Source of the DNA: Anastatus disparis | Taxonomy: Eukaryota; Arthropoda; Insecta; Hymenoptera; Eupelmidae | Direction of reading: 5' to 3' | Length of the DNA: 64,000 nucleotides | Assembly (NCBI GenBank): GCA_017163975.1 | Contig: JAFFSR010000395.1 | Location: forward strand, 1,434,001 to 1,498,000 | Shown: in pieces, positions 11,568-20,716 of the stretch | Numbering within the stretch: the stretch's first letter is position 1 | Layout of the letters: each line of letters opens with the position of its first letter | Made by a program: the position numbers and the translations under genes | The notes under the pieces: generated by a model | The model's input: the letters and a program-made list of their open reading frames with translations, nothing else | What the model was told of the DNA's origin: nothing | The model's database searches: none

Positions 11568-13938
11568 ATTACCAATCATAAACATCTGGACATTCAACGG
11601 TTTTTAAAAGATGCTAAACGTGAATTGATCGCGCAAATTAATAAGTCTCTTGAAGAACATCCCGCTTTAAAAGTAAATACAACGTTAGCAGCTGAGTTTG
11701 TGATTATTAAAGATGAATTAGAGACTTATGATATAAAGTATTTTAATACAAAGACTGCTGATATATATTCTACAACTAATCTTAATGAATGGTTCTCATT
11801 AAACGTTGAGCAGCCCATTAAGAATGATATGGAAGAATTCGTAGAACAGGAATCAGGCTGGTCTCTGCGCGCAATACTAAATTTAGTCGTTAACATTAAT
11901 AAATTGAATCCCATGAGAGGAAGTAACTCTTATGTTGAACTGCCTGATTTCATTAAGAAGAAGAGAGCTTGTATAAATGTTGAGAATAAAGATGATCAAT
12001 GTTTTAAGTGGGCTATTCTGTCAGCTTTACATCTAACACAACAAAATGCTCATAGAGTTTCGTCATACGAGCAATATGAAGACGAATTAAATTTTAAAGG
12101 AATAGAGTTTCCTGTGGATCCAAAAGATGTTGGAAAGTTTGAAAAACAAAATGATATTTCCGTAAACGTTTATGATTTGAAAAAGACAGGAAATAAGTTT
12201 GTTGTTTTACCTCGACATGTTACAACCTGCAAGAAGAATAAGCACGTGAATCTTCTTCTAGTCGAGAAGTTCCATGTCGATGAAAACGAAGAAGAAGAAG
12301 AACAACAACAGCATAACGATTCTTTTGACAACATTGACTACAAGCACCACTACGTTTGGATAAAAAATTTTTCTCGATTGGTAGGAAAACAATTGAGTGC
12401 ACATGGACATCAATCACACATTTGCGATCGATGTTTCCATTATTTTAAAACAATTGAAAAATTAGCAACACATGTAATTGATTGTGAGAATCTTAATAAA
12501 TGCAAGGTTACTCTTCCTGATAAAAGGGATAGTGTATTACAATTTAAAAATTTTACGAACAATATCCCTGTGCCATTCGTGGTTTATGCAGATTTTGAAT
12601 GCTTGCTTCAACCAATAGAAAATCAAAAACGTGCCTATCAGTTACACGAGGCTTACAGTGTTGGGTATTTCGTAAAGTGTAACTATGATGACACTTTATC
12701 GGAATACAAAAGCTACAGACAAAGCGAACAAGTAGATGAAACACCAGCCAAGTGGTTCGTGAAAAATCTTCACGTGTTAGCTGTAAAGTTACAAGATATG
12801 TATAAAAATCCGAAGCCAATGAGAGATTTAACAATGATGGAAAAGTTCAAATTCAATAGTGCTCGCTTGTGTCATATTTGTCAGAAGTCTTTTACTCCTG
12901 GAGAAAAGAAAGTTAGAGATCACTGCCATCTCACTGGAGAATACAGAGGACCTGCGCACAACGAATGCAACATCAAATATCAAGATTCACGCATAATACC
13001 AGTGATCTTTCATAACCTAAGTGGTTATGATGCGCATATTTTCATAAAAGAGATCGCTACTTGTTTCCCAGGACGAGTGTCGCTTCTTCCACAAACGAAG
13101 GAAAGATATGTATCTTTTACAAAGTTTGTGGAAGGAACTGATATTAATTTGCGCTTTATTGACTCGTTTCAGTTTATGGCTTCATCGCTGGACAAGTTAT
13201 CGTCATACTTGAAAAAACATAACATAGTAGATCGAGTTTTCCAGCAAACTGATGGATTTACTACAGATCAAATCATGCTTTTAAAGAGAAAAGGTGTCTT
13301 TCCGTATGACTACGTTAGCTCGTTGGACAAGCTGAAAGAAATTGAACTTCCATCAAAGGAGAGCTTTTACAGCAGCTTGTACGAGGCCCACATCAGTGAT
13401 GAAGATTATGAACATGCAAAACAAGTTTGGCAGACATTCAATATTCAAACACTTGGACAGTACTCTGATTTGTATCTCAAGACAGATGTTTTGCTTCTAG
13501 CTGAAGTCTTTGAGAATTTTAAAAAAAATTGTCTCGAGGCATATGACTTGGATCCTGCCTACTATTACACTACTCCTGGATTGACGTGGGATGCGATGTT
13601 AAAGTATACTCAGGTAAAATTAGAACTTCTGACTTGGGGTCATTACTTGGCAAAGCCGCCAAGTCCAGAAGTGGGGGGAGCAGCTACCGAGCCGCCGAGA
13701 CCTGAAGTGGGGGTAGCCGCAGCCGAGCCGCCGAGACTTGTGGTGGGAGAAGTTGCTGCTGCTGAGGTGGGGAGATCCCTATATGAGCAGCTGCAAGAGC
13801 GACCTAGCATCATTCAGTTCGCAGCCTCCTCAAGAGACAATCAACAAGTCCTCAAAAGAACTCATCAGTCAACAAGCGAAGAAGCAGGCAGTAGCAAAAG
13901 ATCCAGACTTTGAATTTACCAGCGATTCTTAAATTAAG

Positions 13939-14186
13939 GTTAGTTTTTTTTCTTTTGATAATAATTTAGTCTTTAATAGAATTATGGAAAAAGTTTTTAA
14001 GTGATTTAATAGTATTTAAATGAAGTGTTAATATAGTATTAATATAGTTTCAATATATTTTCAATATAGTTTTAATATAGTATCAATACAGTATTAATAC
14101 AGCATTGATATAGTATTAATATAGTATTAATAGTACTTAAATTGAATTTTCTTCTATTCTTAACTAGGAACTTTTTTTTGTTATAG
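13939..14186 (+). other. Predicted intron between polB and the small MDISK gene (copy A)
   Basis: AATTAAG|GTTAGT just after the polB stop and TTGTTATAG|ATAA five bases before the next ATG form a donor/acceptor pair. The same pair flanks the matching spacer in copy B (45471-45867), although the filling differs. The interior is expanded with ATATAGTATTAAT-type short repeats. Inference: the small gene is expressed from a spliced polB-promoter transcript. Confidence 0.55.
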
Positions 14187-14191
14187 ATAAA

Positions 14192-14491
14192 ATGGACATT
14201 TCAAAATTAAACGCTATCGCTAGAGGAGAATTTCTCCCAATAAAAAAATTGACTGAATTGAGTCAAGATACTCTGTACATGGTAACGAAATTAAAACGAG
14301 TGAATACTCGATATGGGTCGAAGACTGTGGCAGAACTGGGTAATGAAATCCAAATTTTCCAACCTAAGAAAATATGCGAAGTGTTTGAAAAAGATGAAAA
14401 GTTTTTAGAAGAAATACAGAGTGCTGCAAATAAACTCAAACTTTTCATAACATACAAAGGAGATCATATCATTGAATTTTCAAATGCTTAG
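14192..14491 (+). CDS. Small conserved adintoviral protein (MDISK family), 99 aa
   Basis: Intact 99-residue frame starting MDISKLNAIARGEFLPI. It aligns with the 45873 product of copy B and with a second family member in this element at 23519 (shared ARG near the start, K-x-LT/K region, VxxxKxFxVF-like core, late KLFxxY). The lysine-rich N-terminus and alternating hydrophobics could suit a small nucleic-acid-binding or beta-rich protein, but I recognise no named domain. It lies just downstream of polB on the same strand behind a probable intron, so early expression with PolB is likely. Confidence 0.75.
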   Translation: MDISKLNAIARGEFLPIKKLTELSQDTLYMVTKLKRVNTRYGSKTVAELGNEIQIFQPKKICEVFEKDEKFLEEIQSAANKLKLFITYKGDHIIEFSNA

Positions 14492-14502
14492 TGACTTTAT
14501 AT

Positions 14503-14565
14503 AAGTGTTTATAATAAGTGTTTATAATAAGTGTTTATAATAAGTGTTTATAATAAGTATTTATA

Positions 14566-14605
<40 letters not shown>
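14503..14605. repeat. Tandem 13-bp repeats and (TA)n between convergent genes
   Basis: About five units of GTGTTTATAATAA followed by a (TA)n run of roughly 35 bases. It lies between the convergent small gene and the IAP gene, where both 3' ends should fall. Copy B has a diverged version at 46185-46260. Confidence 0.8.
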
Positions 14606-14606
<1 letters not shown>

Positions 14607-14722
14607 TGAGGATGTGTATAAATAAAATATAGTATGATAATAAATTTAATGTTTAATTTCAAAACGTGTTTATTTTATTTTAAATTAGTAATATACATTA
14701 TTAAATACATTTTCTCAAATAA

Positions 14723-15130
14723 TTATGATATGTAAATTTGCATTCTTTGATTAATAACTTTTTTACAAATTACACATTTTTGAACAATGGATGAACAATG
14801 AGAACAACTACAACAGTGTCCACAGGGTATAAATGCGACTTCTACTTCATTATCAAGACAAATTTTACATCTATTGGTATTTTCTTCAGCAGAATCATTC
14901 CGACAAGGTATACCTCGGATGAAGTGGCAACAACCATTCCACTTTTTGTGCTCCAATAATGGATTGTCATCAATTTCCCATCTACAGATTTCTGCAGAAC
15001 ATTCAAAGCAACGGACTTTATCTATTTCACCAGCGTAGTAGAATCCTGCTGCAGCTAAATCTTCAGGTTTTAAAAAACTCAGAGGCCAATTTTTAAAACT
15101 TTCAAGACGGTTTTGCTGTATTCGATACAT
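14723..15130 (-). CDS. iap: BIR-RING inhibitor-of-apoptosis-like protein, 135 aa
   Basis: Intact frame from ATG at 15130. One BIR domain (residues about 9-72) has zinc ligands C41, C44, H61 and C68 (motif VRCFEC, then EHKKW). A C-terminal C3HC4 RING has C88, C91, C103, H105, C109, C112, C119 and C122 (CKICLDN, IPCGH, KCVICKK). Family knowledge: IAPs bind caspases or their activators through BIR and ubiquitinate through RING; baculoviral IAPs normally have two BIRs, so this is a short single-BIR form. It lies in the minus-strand block beside the integrase, behind a TTTATAAGG box. Copy B has no counterpart between its small gene and integrase, so it was gained by A or lost by B. Whether captured from the host or older viral cargo is not decided. 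Confidence 0.9.
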   Translation of the reverse strand: MYRIQQNRLESFKNWPLSFLKPEDLAAAGFYYAGEIDKVRCFECSAEICRWEIDDNPLLEHKKWNGCCHFIRGIPCRNDSAEENTNRCKICLDNEVEVAFIPCGHCCSCSHCSSIVQKCVICKKVINQRMQIYIS

Positions 15131-15185
15131 GATTACGTTGAATTATTAGTAAGTTTTTATTCCTTATAAATTAATTACAAAATAC

Positions 15186-16113
15186 TTATTGAGCATCTGC
15201 TTTATTAATCCAACTATTGTGAGTATTGTCGAAACCAAGCCACTTCACTAACACTTCATTTCCACGTCTTCTAAGAATCTTCTCTACAAGATAGTAATCA
15301 GGATATTCGACACTTTGTAATTCTTGTTCATAAAAACCTCCAGCTATTGGTTGATCTTTGTAATCCTGCAAGAGGAAAGTAACTGGTTTTGTTTTTCGAA
15401 CTCGGTGTACAGTGAATATTTCAGTAGACCAGTTGGGTGTGTATACTTTTTCGAATACTTGTTTTAACTTGCTTACTCGTACTTTATCACCAACTTTGAA
15501 CTTTGGTTTCTTTTCTATTAAATTAACATTACGCTTGAATCGTCGAAGAACTTCAGCTTCGTTTTCAACTGTAACATCTTTTGGTTTCATATTAATAGTC
15601 CGATGCTTTTCATCATTGTACTTGTCAATCAAATTGGAGATAATATCAATCCACTTGTAGTTACCACGTAAACTAAACTGTTTCCACATTTTGTTTTTGA
15701 GCGTACGATTAAAGCGTTCGCAAATAGACGCCTTGAGATTACTATACGTCGAGTAGAGATTGATTTTATATTGTTGCATGAGATTCTGGAAATTGGTATT
15801 ATAGAACTCCTTACCTCGATCGGTGTGAAGATTCTTAGGCACTCTACCTTTTGTCAATACAGACTTCATAGCAGCAGAAACATCTATACCAGTTTTTTGT
15901 TTTACAGGAACAGCCCAGGCTTTCTCATTTTGAGAAAACATCTATAACTGTAAGCATGTATTTGTAGCCTTTATTTTCTCGAGAATAAGGTTGCATCTCT
16001 ACCAAATCAGCTTGCCAAGTCTCATCCAAACCTCGCACATCGAACTTTCGACGAGAATAATTACGACGTGCTGGCTTGTGAAGCTCTTCTACAAGTCTAT
16101 GACGTTGTTCCAT
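15186..16113 (-). pseudogene. int: Polinton-type rve integrase with chromodomain (frameshifted)
   Basis: Retroviral-type integrase that inserts the element. It starts at ATG 16113 (MEQRHRLVEELHKPARR). The catalytic triad is visible: D in TWQADLVEM, D in LHTDRGKEF and, 33 residues between, E in SICERFNRT. A basic C-terminal domain (FKVGDKVRVSKL) and a chromodomain (YLVEKILRRRGNEVLVKWL) follow, as in Polintons. A 4-base change near 15935, between VIDVFS and AWAVPV, shifts the frame; copy B is open here. An N-terminal HHCC zinc finger is not seen. The 5' end overlaps the MSVDVFGR gene by 25 bases. Confidence 0.93.
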
Positions 16114-16484
16114 CGATGGTTATCGATTGACTGTTTTGCACTAACAGAGATAATGCCTCCTTTTATAGTCTCAAGCTCCAACTGGCTTTGTATGAATTTC
16201 TTATCTAGCTCGTCTCTATGCACCTCTACAATTTTATCTAGGTTATTGAGATCACTTCTCAAACTAGATATTGAATCTAATAATTTTTGAACTTCCAAAC
16301 GTACGATACGCTGTAAAGTATCTAAATTTACAGCTTCATTGAGTTGATTAGGTGATGCGAGATTACAAAGCCTCTTATTTTCCATACCGTATTGTCCATC
16401 TTTTGTGAGTTTATAGCCAATACCCGGAGGTCCTCGACTACCCTCACTTCGTTTGAGATTACGTCCGAACACATCGACGCTCAT
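16089..16484 (-). CDS. Conserved MSVDVFGR protein, coiled-coil, 131 aa
   Basis: Intact frame opening MSVDVFGRNLKRSEG, with a GPPGIGYKLTKDGQY segment and KRLCNL, then a long heptad-rich helix (about residues 60-115). I know this N-terminal pattern as a recurrent Polinton/adintovirus protein of unsettled role; the short Gly-Pro segment followed by coiled coil would suit a fibre or virion scaffold, which is inference. The 3' end overlaps the integrase start, implying one transcript. The copy B version is degenerate with ATA in place of the start. Confidence 0.7.
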   Translation of the reverse strand: MSVDVFGRNLKRSEGSRGPPGIGYKLTKDGQYGMENKRLCNLASPNQLNEAVNLDTLQRIVRLEVQKLLDSISSLRSDLNNLDKIVEVHRDELDKKFIQSQLELETIKGGIISVSAKQSIDNHRWNNVIDL

Positions 16485-16487
16485 TTT

Positions 16488-16532
16488 GATAATGCATGGT
16501 ATAGGTGTCTACACCTTAATATATATAGCCTT
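16488..16532 (-). promoter_or_regulatory. Conserved GGTGT-N2-ACACC inverted repeat
   Basis: GGTGTCTACACC lies in the 31-base gap between the upstream gene's stop and the MSVDVFGR start, next to a TATATATA run. It is unchanged in copy B (about 47757-47775) although neighbouring coding sequence has decayed. Could be a transcription-factor site, a weak terminator or an RNA hairpin. Confidence 0.4.
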
Positions 16533-17462
16533 CTTCACGTAACTCTTCTATAATTGAATGTATCTCATTTGTATGACTAGGGTTTCCAGCTTCTCTTTCA
16601 GAAATGAGTAATCGAAGTCTATCAACGAGTTCGTTTGGATCATCCCAGTATATGTAATTCATTCTCGTATCTCTTCTTGCAATTTTATATCGAAGTAACG
16701 ATCCTCCTCTTTTTTTCAATAAAAACAAAAGACTAATGATACTGTCGAATTTCTTACTTTTGTGTGTACGAATAGACTCATCACTTCTGTAGCGTCGTTT
16801 GTGAGCATTAGTAGTTTCAAGAATCTTCTTGTAATTTTGCATATCATTAGGGTTTATCTGACCTCTATCGGGATTTTTCGTAATTAACAATTCTAATAAT
16901 TCTTTAGTTTTTGGATATTTTTGATCTTTTATACGAAAGTTTTTATCTTTGAAAAATAGAGGTGAGTCATCAATTAAGTAACTATTACCTTCCTTGCGCA
17001 CTCCATAAACTTTATCCAATTGTTTTGATTGATCCTCATTGAGCATATGAATGTACTTATTATTAAGCAATAAATCATCTTCTTTTTTTCTAATTCCTGC
17101 TCACTTGTAGCTGATTCAAATTCCATATCAACTTGTCGAATAGTATCGTTTAATGACGTATCTAAAGCATCATCATCAATTGATGAAGAGGAAGGAGAAG
17201 AAGGCTGCAAGAAGGAGGAATAAGTATCATTGTTTTTTCTGACTTTTTTTTTATTCTTTGCTACGTCACGTATAAAATCATTATTTTTCGCAGTAGTAGC
17301 AACGAGTTTCTGGAGAGGATCAACGATAGGTTTGAACGTCTCGCCAAATGCTCTTTCAATATTCTCTTTTCCAAACTTCAGCAAGTTATATTTTCGTTTA
17401 ACTGCATTGCGTGCTTGCACAAGTTGATGTAGAACATCTTTCTTTCGTCTAATGTCAGCCAT
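16516..17462 (-). pseudogene. Conserved YIY-tail Polinton protein (frameshifted)
   Basis: Starts MADIRRKKDVLHQLVQARNAVKRKY, of which the basic coiled start is MADIRRKKDVLHQLVQ, and ends with YIYWDDPNELVDRL and EELREEGYIY. I recognise this as a recurrent hypothetical protein of insect adintovirus-like elements, probably a virion component because it sits between the ATPase and the MSVDVFGR gene; no enzyme motif is seen. Two extra A bases in a run near 17080 break the frame between the acidic/Ser-rich middle and the C-terminal half. Copy B keeps the junction but has its own stops. Confidence 0.75.
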
Positions 17463-17503
17463 GTTGACGCTTCAACGTACAATGATGAATTGTTTTCTTA
17501 GGA

Positions 17504-18208
17504 CTATGTACACGCTATATTTATAGCTAAACAATCGAAGCCTTTTCTATATCTACCAGAATTGATCGAACTATCTTTGTCGATCATTAAAAATCCGTAT
17601 TTATCATTAGTCCAACACTTGGAGCACAATTCTTTGAATTGGGCGTGAGTCATGTCTGAATTGACGTGATCATCGTATAAGTGTCTCAAATTTACGTCAT
17701 CTTGACAAAAAATCACCAACAAATTGACATTGTCTCTGACCAGATGTTTTGGAATTCGAGCATAAGATTGACAGAGATAGAAACAATCAACATCTTTGTG
17801 TCTACCCATACGGAAGTAAGCTCTGATATTATCTTGTTTTTCACAGGCTACATCATCAAAAATCATGACAGAATTTGGAAGCGCATTATCAGGGACTACA
17901 ACAGATTCGTGCTCACTAAAGGGAATGTATTGTACACCTTCTAAAGGCTCTAGGAGGTTCTTCAAAAACTTGTACTTTGGTTGATTCAAAAACTTGGAGT
18001 ACACATAAACGTTTTCAAACCTGAGACCATTAGGATGTGTTATTGGTGCTAAGAGACTATTGGTTTTACCACAATTTGATGGACCGCAAAATACAGCTTA
18101 AATACTGTTTGGAAGTAAGTCTCCATGCCTCTTTAATTTCTTCTCATGCTCCACGATAGTGTCAAAATTTTCTATCAGTAGCTTAACGGATTCTTCTTTG
18201 AAATTCAT
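17504..18208 (-). pseudogene. atp: FtsK/HerA-type genome-packaging ATPase (premature stop)
   Basis: Packaging ATPase of the PRD1/adenovirus-lineage type. The start is ATG at 18208 (MNFKEESVKLL). Walker A is GPSNCGKT, Walker B SVMIFDDVAC. A TAA sits where copy B has CAA (Gln), just before AVFCGPSNC, so only a piece lacking the N-terminal 37 residues could follow; the rest is open to 17504. About 235 residues in all, the usual size. It is transcribed away from the PLA2 gene from a shared promoter gap. Confidence 0.9.
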
Positions 18209-18239
18209 TATGACAGCACGTCTGACGTACGAATGCTTG

Positions 18240-18300
18240 ACCAGCTATAAATACAGGGCTTTTATACCCAATCCCACAGTCTTCATTTAGTTTTCGAAGT
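18240..18300. promoter_or_regulatory. Divergent late promoter between ATPase and PLA2 genes
   Basis: Plus strand: CTTTTATACCC at about 18258 and ATTTAGTTTTC near 18283. Minus strand: GTATAAAAGCCC and a second TATTTATAG. Copy B keeps TTATATACCCAA and CTTCATTTAGTC at 49389-49422. The spacing suits two outward-facing TATA promoters. Confidence 0.55.
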
Positions 18301-18303
18301 GTG

Positions 18304-19167
18304 ATGATCATATATAGACAACGACGACGTGGTCGCGGTTTTGTCAACAAGCTTCTTAATAGTCTTCTAATCGAACTTCATATACCTGGCTACCAATACT
18401 GTGGACCCGGTACAAGATTAGCTAAACGTTTAGCTAGAGGTGATCCAGGAATTAATCCTCTCGATAAAGCTTGTAAAGAGCACGACATTGCTGATTCACA
18501 GAATCGTGAAAACGTAGAAGCTAGAAACGCTTCTGATAGAATTTTAGCAGAAAAAGCTAATCAAAGGATTTCATCAAAAGACGCTAGCTTTGGAGAGAAA
18601 GCAGCTGCATTTGCAATTAAAAACATTATGAAAGTAAAGTCTAAATTCGGAATGGGTATGAAGAAGAAGGGTAAGAGGAGGAGGAGGAAGCCTTCTACTA
18701 CTACTTTCAATACAATAGTAAAGGCTGCATCAAAATCAATTGTTTCTACAAAATGTGCTCGAAAAGCCATTTTGTCAGCTCTAAAAGGTGCACGTAATGC
18801 TGTTAAAAAAGCAGGTGGTAAAAACAATGTCAAAATTCCACGTACTTTACCAGTTCCAAAGAAAGTAGGAGGTTTCTTACCATTTCTTATACCAATCTTT
18901 GCAGGTTTGAGTGCTGTCGGTGGTATAGCTGGAGGTGCCGCTGGAATCGCTAAAGAGGTAAACGATTCCAAAGCTGCTAAACAACAATTAGAAGAAAATA
19001 AGAGACATAATATAAAGATGGAAGAAATAGCTCTTGGTAAAGGTCTTTACTTGAAACCATATAAAACTGGTCTTGGTCTTCGTATGAAACCAAAGAATTC
19101 TTTAAAAAAGAAAAAGAAAAAAGATCCTCAAAGTAAAATTACCTCAAAGAGCACTCACCGATGCTGA
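18304..19167 (+). CDS. PLA2-domain minor capsid protein with membrane-active segment
   Basis: Translation should start at ATG 18304 (MIIYRQRRRGRG). Residues about 28-65 form a parvovirus VP1-like phospholipase A2 core: YCGPGT calcium loop and the His-Asp pair in DKACKEHDIAD. A very basic middle (KKKGKRRRRKPS) is followed by a Gly-rich hydrophobic stretch (FLPFLIPIFAGLSAVGG) reminiscent of the lytic protein VI/X of related viruses, then GLYLKPYKTGLGL. Role by family: membrane breach during entry. The frame ends in a poly-A-rich Lys tract, while the protease continues in the next frame, so the two were probably one fused frame. Open throughout. Confidence 0.85.
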   Translation: MIIYRQRRRGRGFVNKLLNSLLIELHIPGYQYCGPGTRLAKRLARGDPGINPLDKACKEHDIADSQNRENVEARNASDRILAEKANQRISSKDASFGEKAAAFAIKNIMKVKSKFGMGMKKKGKRRRRKPSTTTFNTIVKAASKSIVSTKCARKAILSALKGARNAVKKAGGKNNVKIPRTLPVPKKVGGFLPFLIPIFAGLSAVGGIAGGAAGIAKEVNDSKAAKQQLEENKRHNIKMEEIALGKGLYLKPYKTGLGLRMKPKNSLKKKKKKDPQSKITSKSTHRC

Positions 19168-19498
19168 TCTCATCAAGTATGCAAAAATCCTGAAAATCTC
19201 AAATTTTCAAGGAGTATTCATGAGGAATGCTATGCCTATTAATGGACCACACTATAGGGAATCAGCTATTTTTAATCTCGATGATGCAGATGGACCTCAA
19301 ACGCACTGGGTAGCATATCGCAAACGAGGAAACGATTTGTATTTCGATAGCTTCGGTGATCGTCAACCTCCTTTGGATTTAATGACATATCTGAGAGTAG
19401 ACAACATCAAGTACAATCCTGAGAGGTATCAAGACTTTGATACTTTTAATTGCGGTCATCTTTGTCTAAGATTCTTGAGTAATACTTTTGATGTATAA
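19140..19498 (+). CDS. pro: Adenain-like maturation cysteine protease
   Basis: Ulp1/adenain-fold protease. Catalytic residues are visible: His in THWVAYRKRGND, Asp in LYFDSFGD, Cys in FNCGHLCLRFL. The open frame extends upstream of the first ATG (19220) through LPQRALTDADLIKYAKIL, which belongs to the conserved protein, and back into the Lys-rich tract that ends the PLA2 frame. Thus the protease either starts at the internal ATG or is reached by a shift in the A-tract. It overlaps the downstream penton frame slightly and is truncated in copy B. Confidence 0.88.
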
Positions 19499-19541
19499 AG
19501 AAAAGAATAATGAGTATTTGTTCATTATGTGTTCAACAATC

Positions 19542-20713
19542 ATGGTAGATTCATTGACTTTGAGTCTTTCGAGTACATCGTCTGTACTGGAAGAACAGTA
19601 TTTTCCACCAATTGAACTTTTACCTGACAAGAATTATGTTCTCGGATTAGTTGCTTTCATGACATTCAATTCTATACCTAATATCGACAAGGGTAGTAAT
19701 CTATTCCACGTTGGACAGGAAGAAATTGTTTTACCGACTGGTAGTTATGAGAGCCGCGGTGGCTCAGGGGCTAGAGCATCCGACTCTCACGCAGAGGGCC
19801 GGGGTTCGAATCCCGGGTGAGGTCGGAATTTTTCCTTTATTTTTTAATTTAAATATTGAAAGTGGAGGACGTCCCGAGCTCACTGACACCGCGGTGGACC
19901 ACCCCCGAGAGACTTTTTTCGGTTTTAACAAAAACCGACGAAAGGTGACTCGAGGGCTGGTAAGGCAGAACGCGACTGTTCCACTATTAAGCTGAGCCAG
20001 ACCGTTCTGCCCGGTAGGTGTTGAGCTCCCGATGCGCTAAAAAGGATGGGTTTGAGCGATGCTCCCCGCCTAAGTAGGCCTGCACGATCGAGCACCACCT
20101 ACCGAAGTTAGGGAAAATAAGGTATGGTTTCGAACGCGGAAACACCGGAACACAAAGGTGGTCGAGGTGTCACTTACTAGGCCAAACAGGCTGTAGGTGG
20201 TTAAACCCCAAAGATAGATAGACTGGTAGTTATGAAATTGAGGATATAGAGAATTATCTTAGTGAAACATTGACGACAAAAAGTATCTCAATCAGTATTA
20301 AACCAAACAATAATAAACTTCGTAGTGAAATAAAATGCAATCATTCAATTGATTTTTAACCAGAACATTCGATAGGACCTTTATTAGGCTTTGCAAAACG
20401 TGTACTTCCTGCTGACGTCACGAATCATTCAGATTTACCTGTAGCTATTCTCAAGGTCAACGCTTTTCGAGTCGAGTGTAATATCGTCTCTGGTGCCTAT
20501 ATAAACGGTCGACGAGTGCACACGATACATGAATTCTTTCCTGCTGTCCCACCAGGATATAAGATCATTGAAGTGCCATTACAAGTCATTTACCTTCCAG
20601 CCGTCGTCAAGAGCATAGATCATTTACAAGTGCGTGTACTCGATCAAGACGGGAATTCAATTAACTTTCATGGAGAAACTATTACAGTTAGACTACATAT
20701 CAAATCAGTATAA
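19542..20713 (+). pseudogene. Penton / minor capsid protein (split by SINE and a stop)
   Basis: Single-jelly-roll-type vertex protein of Polintons by resemblance. The likely start is ATG at 19542 (MVDSLTLSLSSTSS); the N-terminal piece has FPPIELLPDKNYVLGLVAF. A 470-bp SINE with 15-bp duplication cuts it after GSYE. The frame resumes with IEDIENYLSETL, meets a TAA at 20357-20359, and continues through VNAFRVECNIVSGAY, HTIHEFFPAVPPGYKI and VRVLDQDGNSINFHGETI to the end. Without the SINE it would be about 235 residues. The assignment rests on these motifs and on position before the hexon-like gene. Confidence 0.75.
19751..20220 (+). mobile_element. tRNA-derived SINE, full length with 15-bp duplications
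   Basis: The head resembles a tRNA: A box around GTGGCTCAGGGG and a perfect B box GGTTCGAATCC, both pol III internal promoter elements. A non-tRNA body of about 390 bp follows, ending in an AAAGATAGATA tail. Identical 15-bp duplications (GACTGGTAGTTATGA) lie at 19736-19750 and 20221-20235, the mark of LINE-mediated insertion. The intact duplications suggest a fairly recent event. Confidence 0.95.
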
Positions 20714-20716
20714 AAA

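Larger units (their letters stand above)
6474..13913 (+). pseudogene. polB: Protein-primed DNA polymerase B of adintovirus/Polinton copy A (broken)
   Basis: Replicative polymerase of the element. The frame begins at 6474, where ACG stands in place of ATG, runs into an internal ATG at 6537, is split by a copia-type element at 6836-11567, and reopens to 13913. In the 3' piece, with 11625 as residue 1, I see an OTU-like Cys/His pair (DDQC at 123-126, KHVNLLL with His near 207), a C2HC zinc finger (CDRC at about 267), exonuclease motif DFE (323), an endonuclease VII-type zinc/HNH block (CHIC at 416, DHCH, HNEC), exonuclease motif HNLSGYDAH (463) and YLKTD (617-621). The palm is missing: after ELLT the frame jumps to WGHYLA, deleting about 1.16 kb relative to copy B and all polymerase motifs. 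A Pro/Glu/Val-rich repeat tail follows. Catalytically dead as a polymerase. Confidence 0.9.

Noticed and set aside
18561..18971. 136-codon minus-strand frame opposite the PLA2 gene
   Set aside because: Shadow of the plus-strand gene, which has the PLA2 motifs; no family resemblance on the other strand.
19751..19825. Functional tRNA gene
   Set aside because: The A and B boxes are good, but the sequence runs on into a 390-bp body with target duplications and a tail, so it is the head of a SINE.
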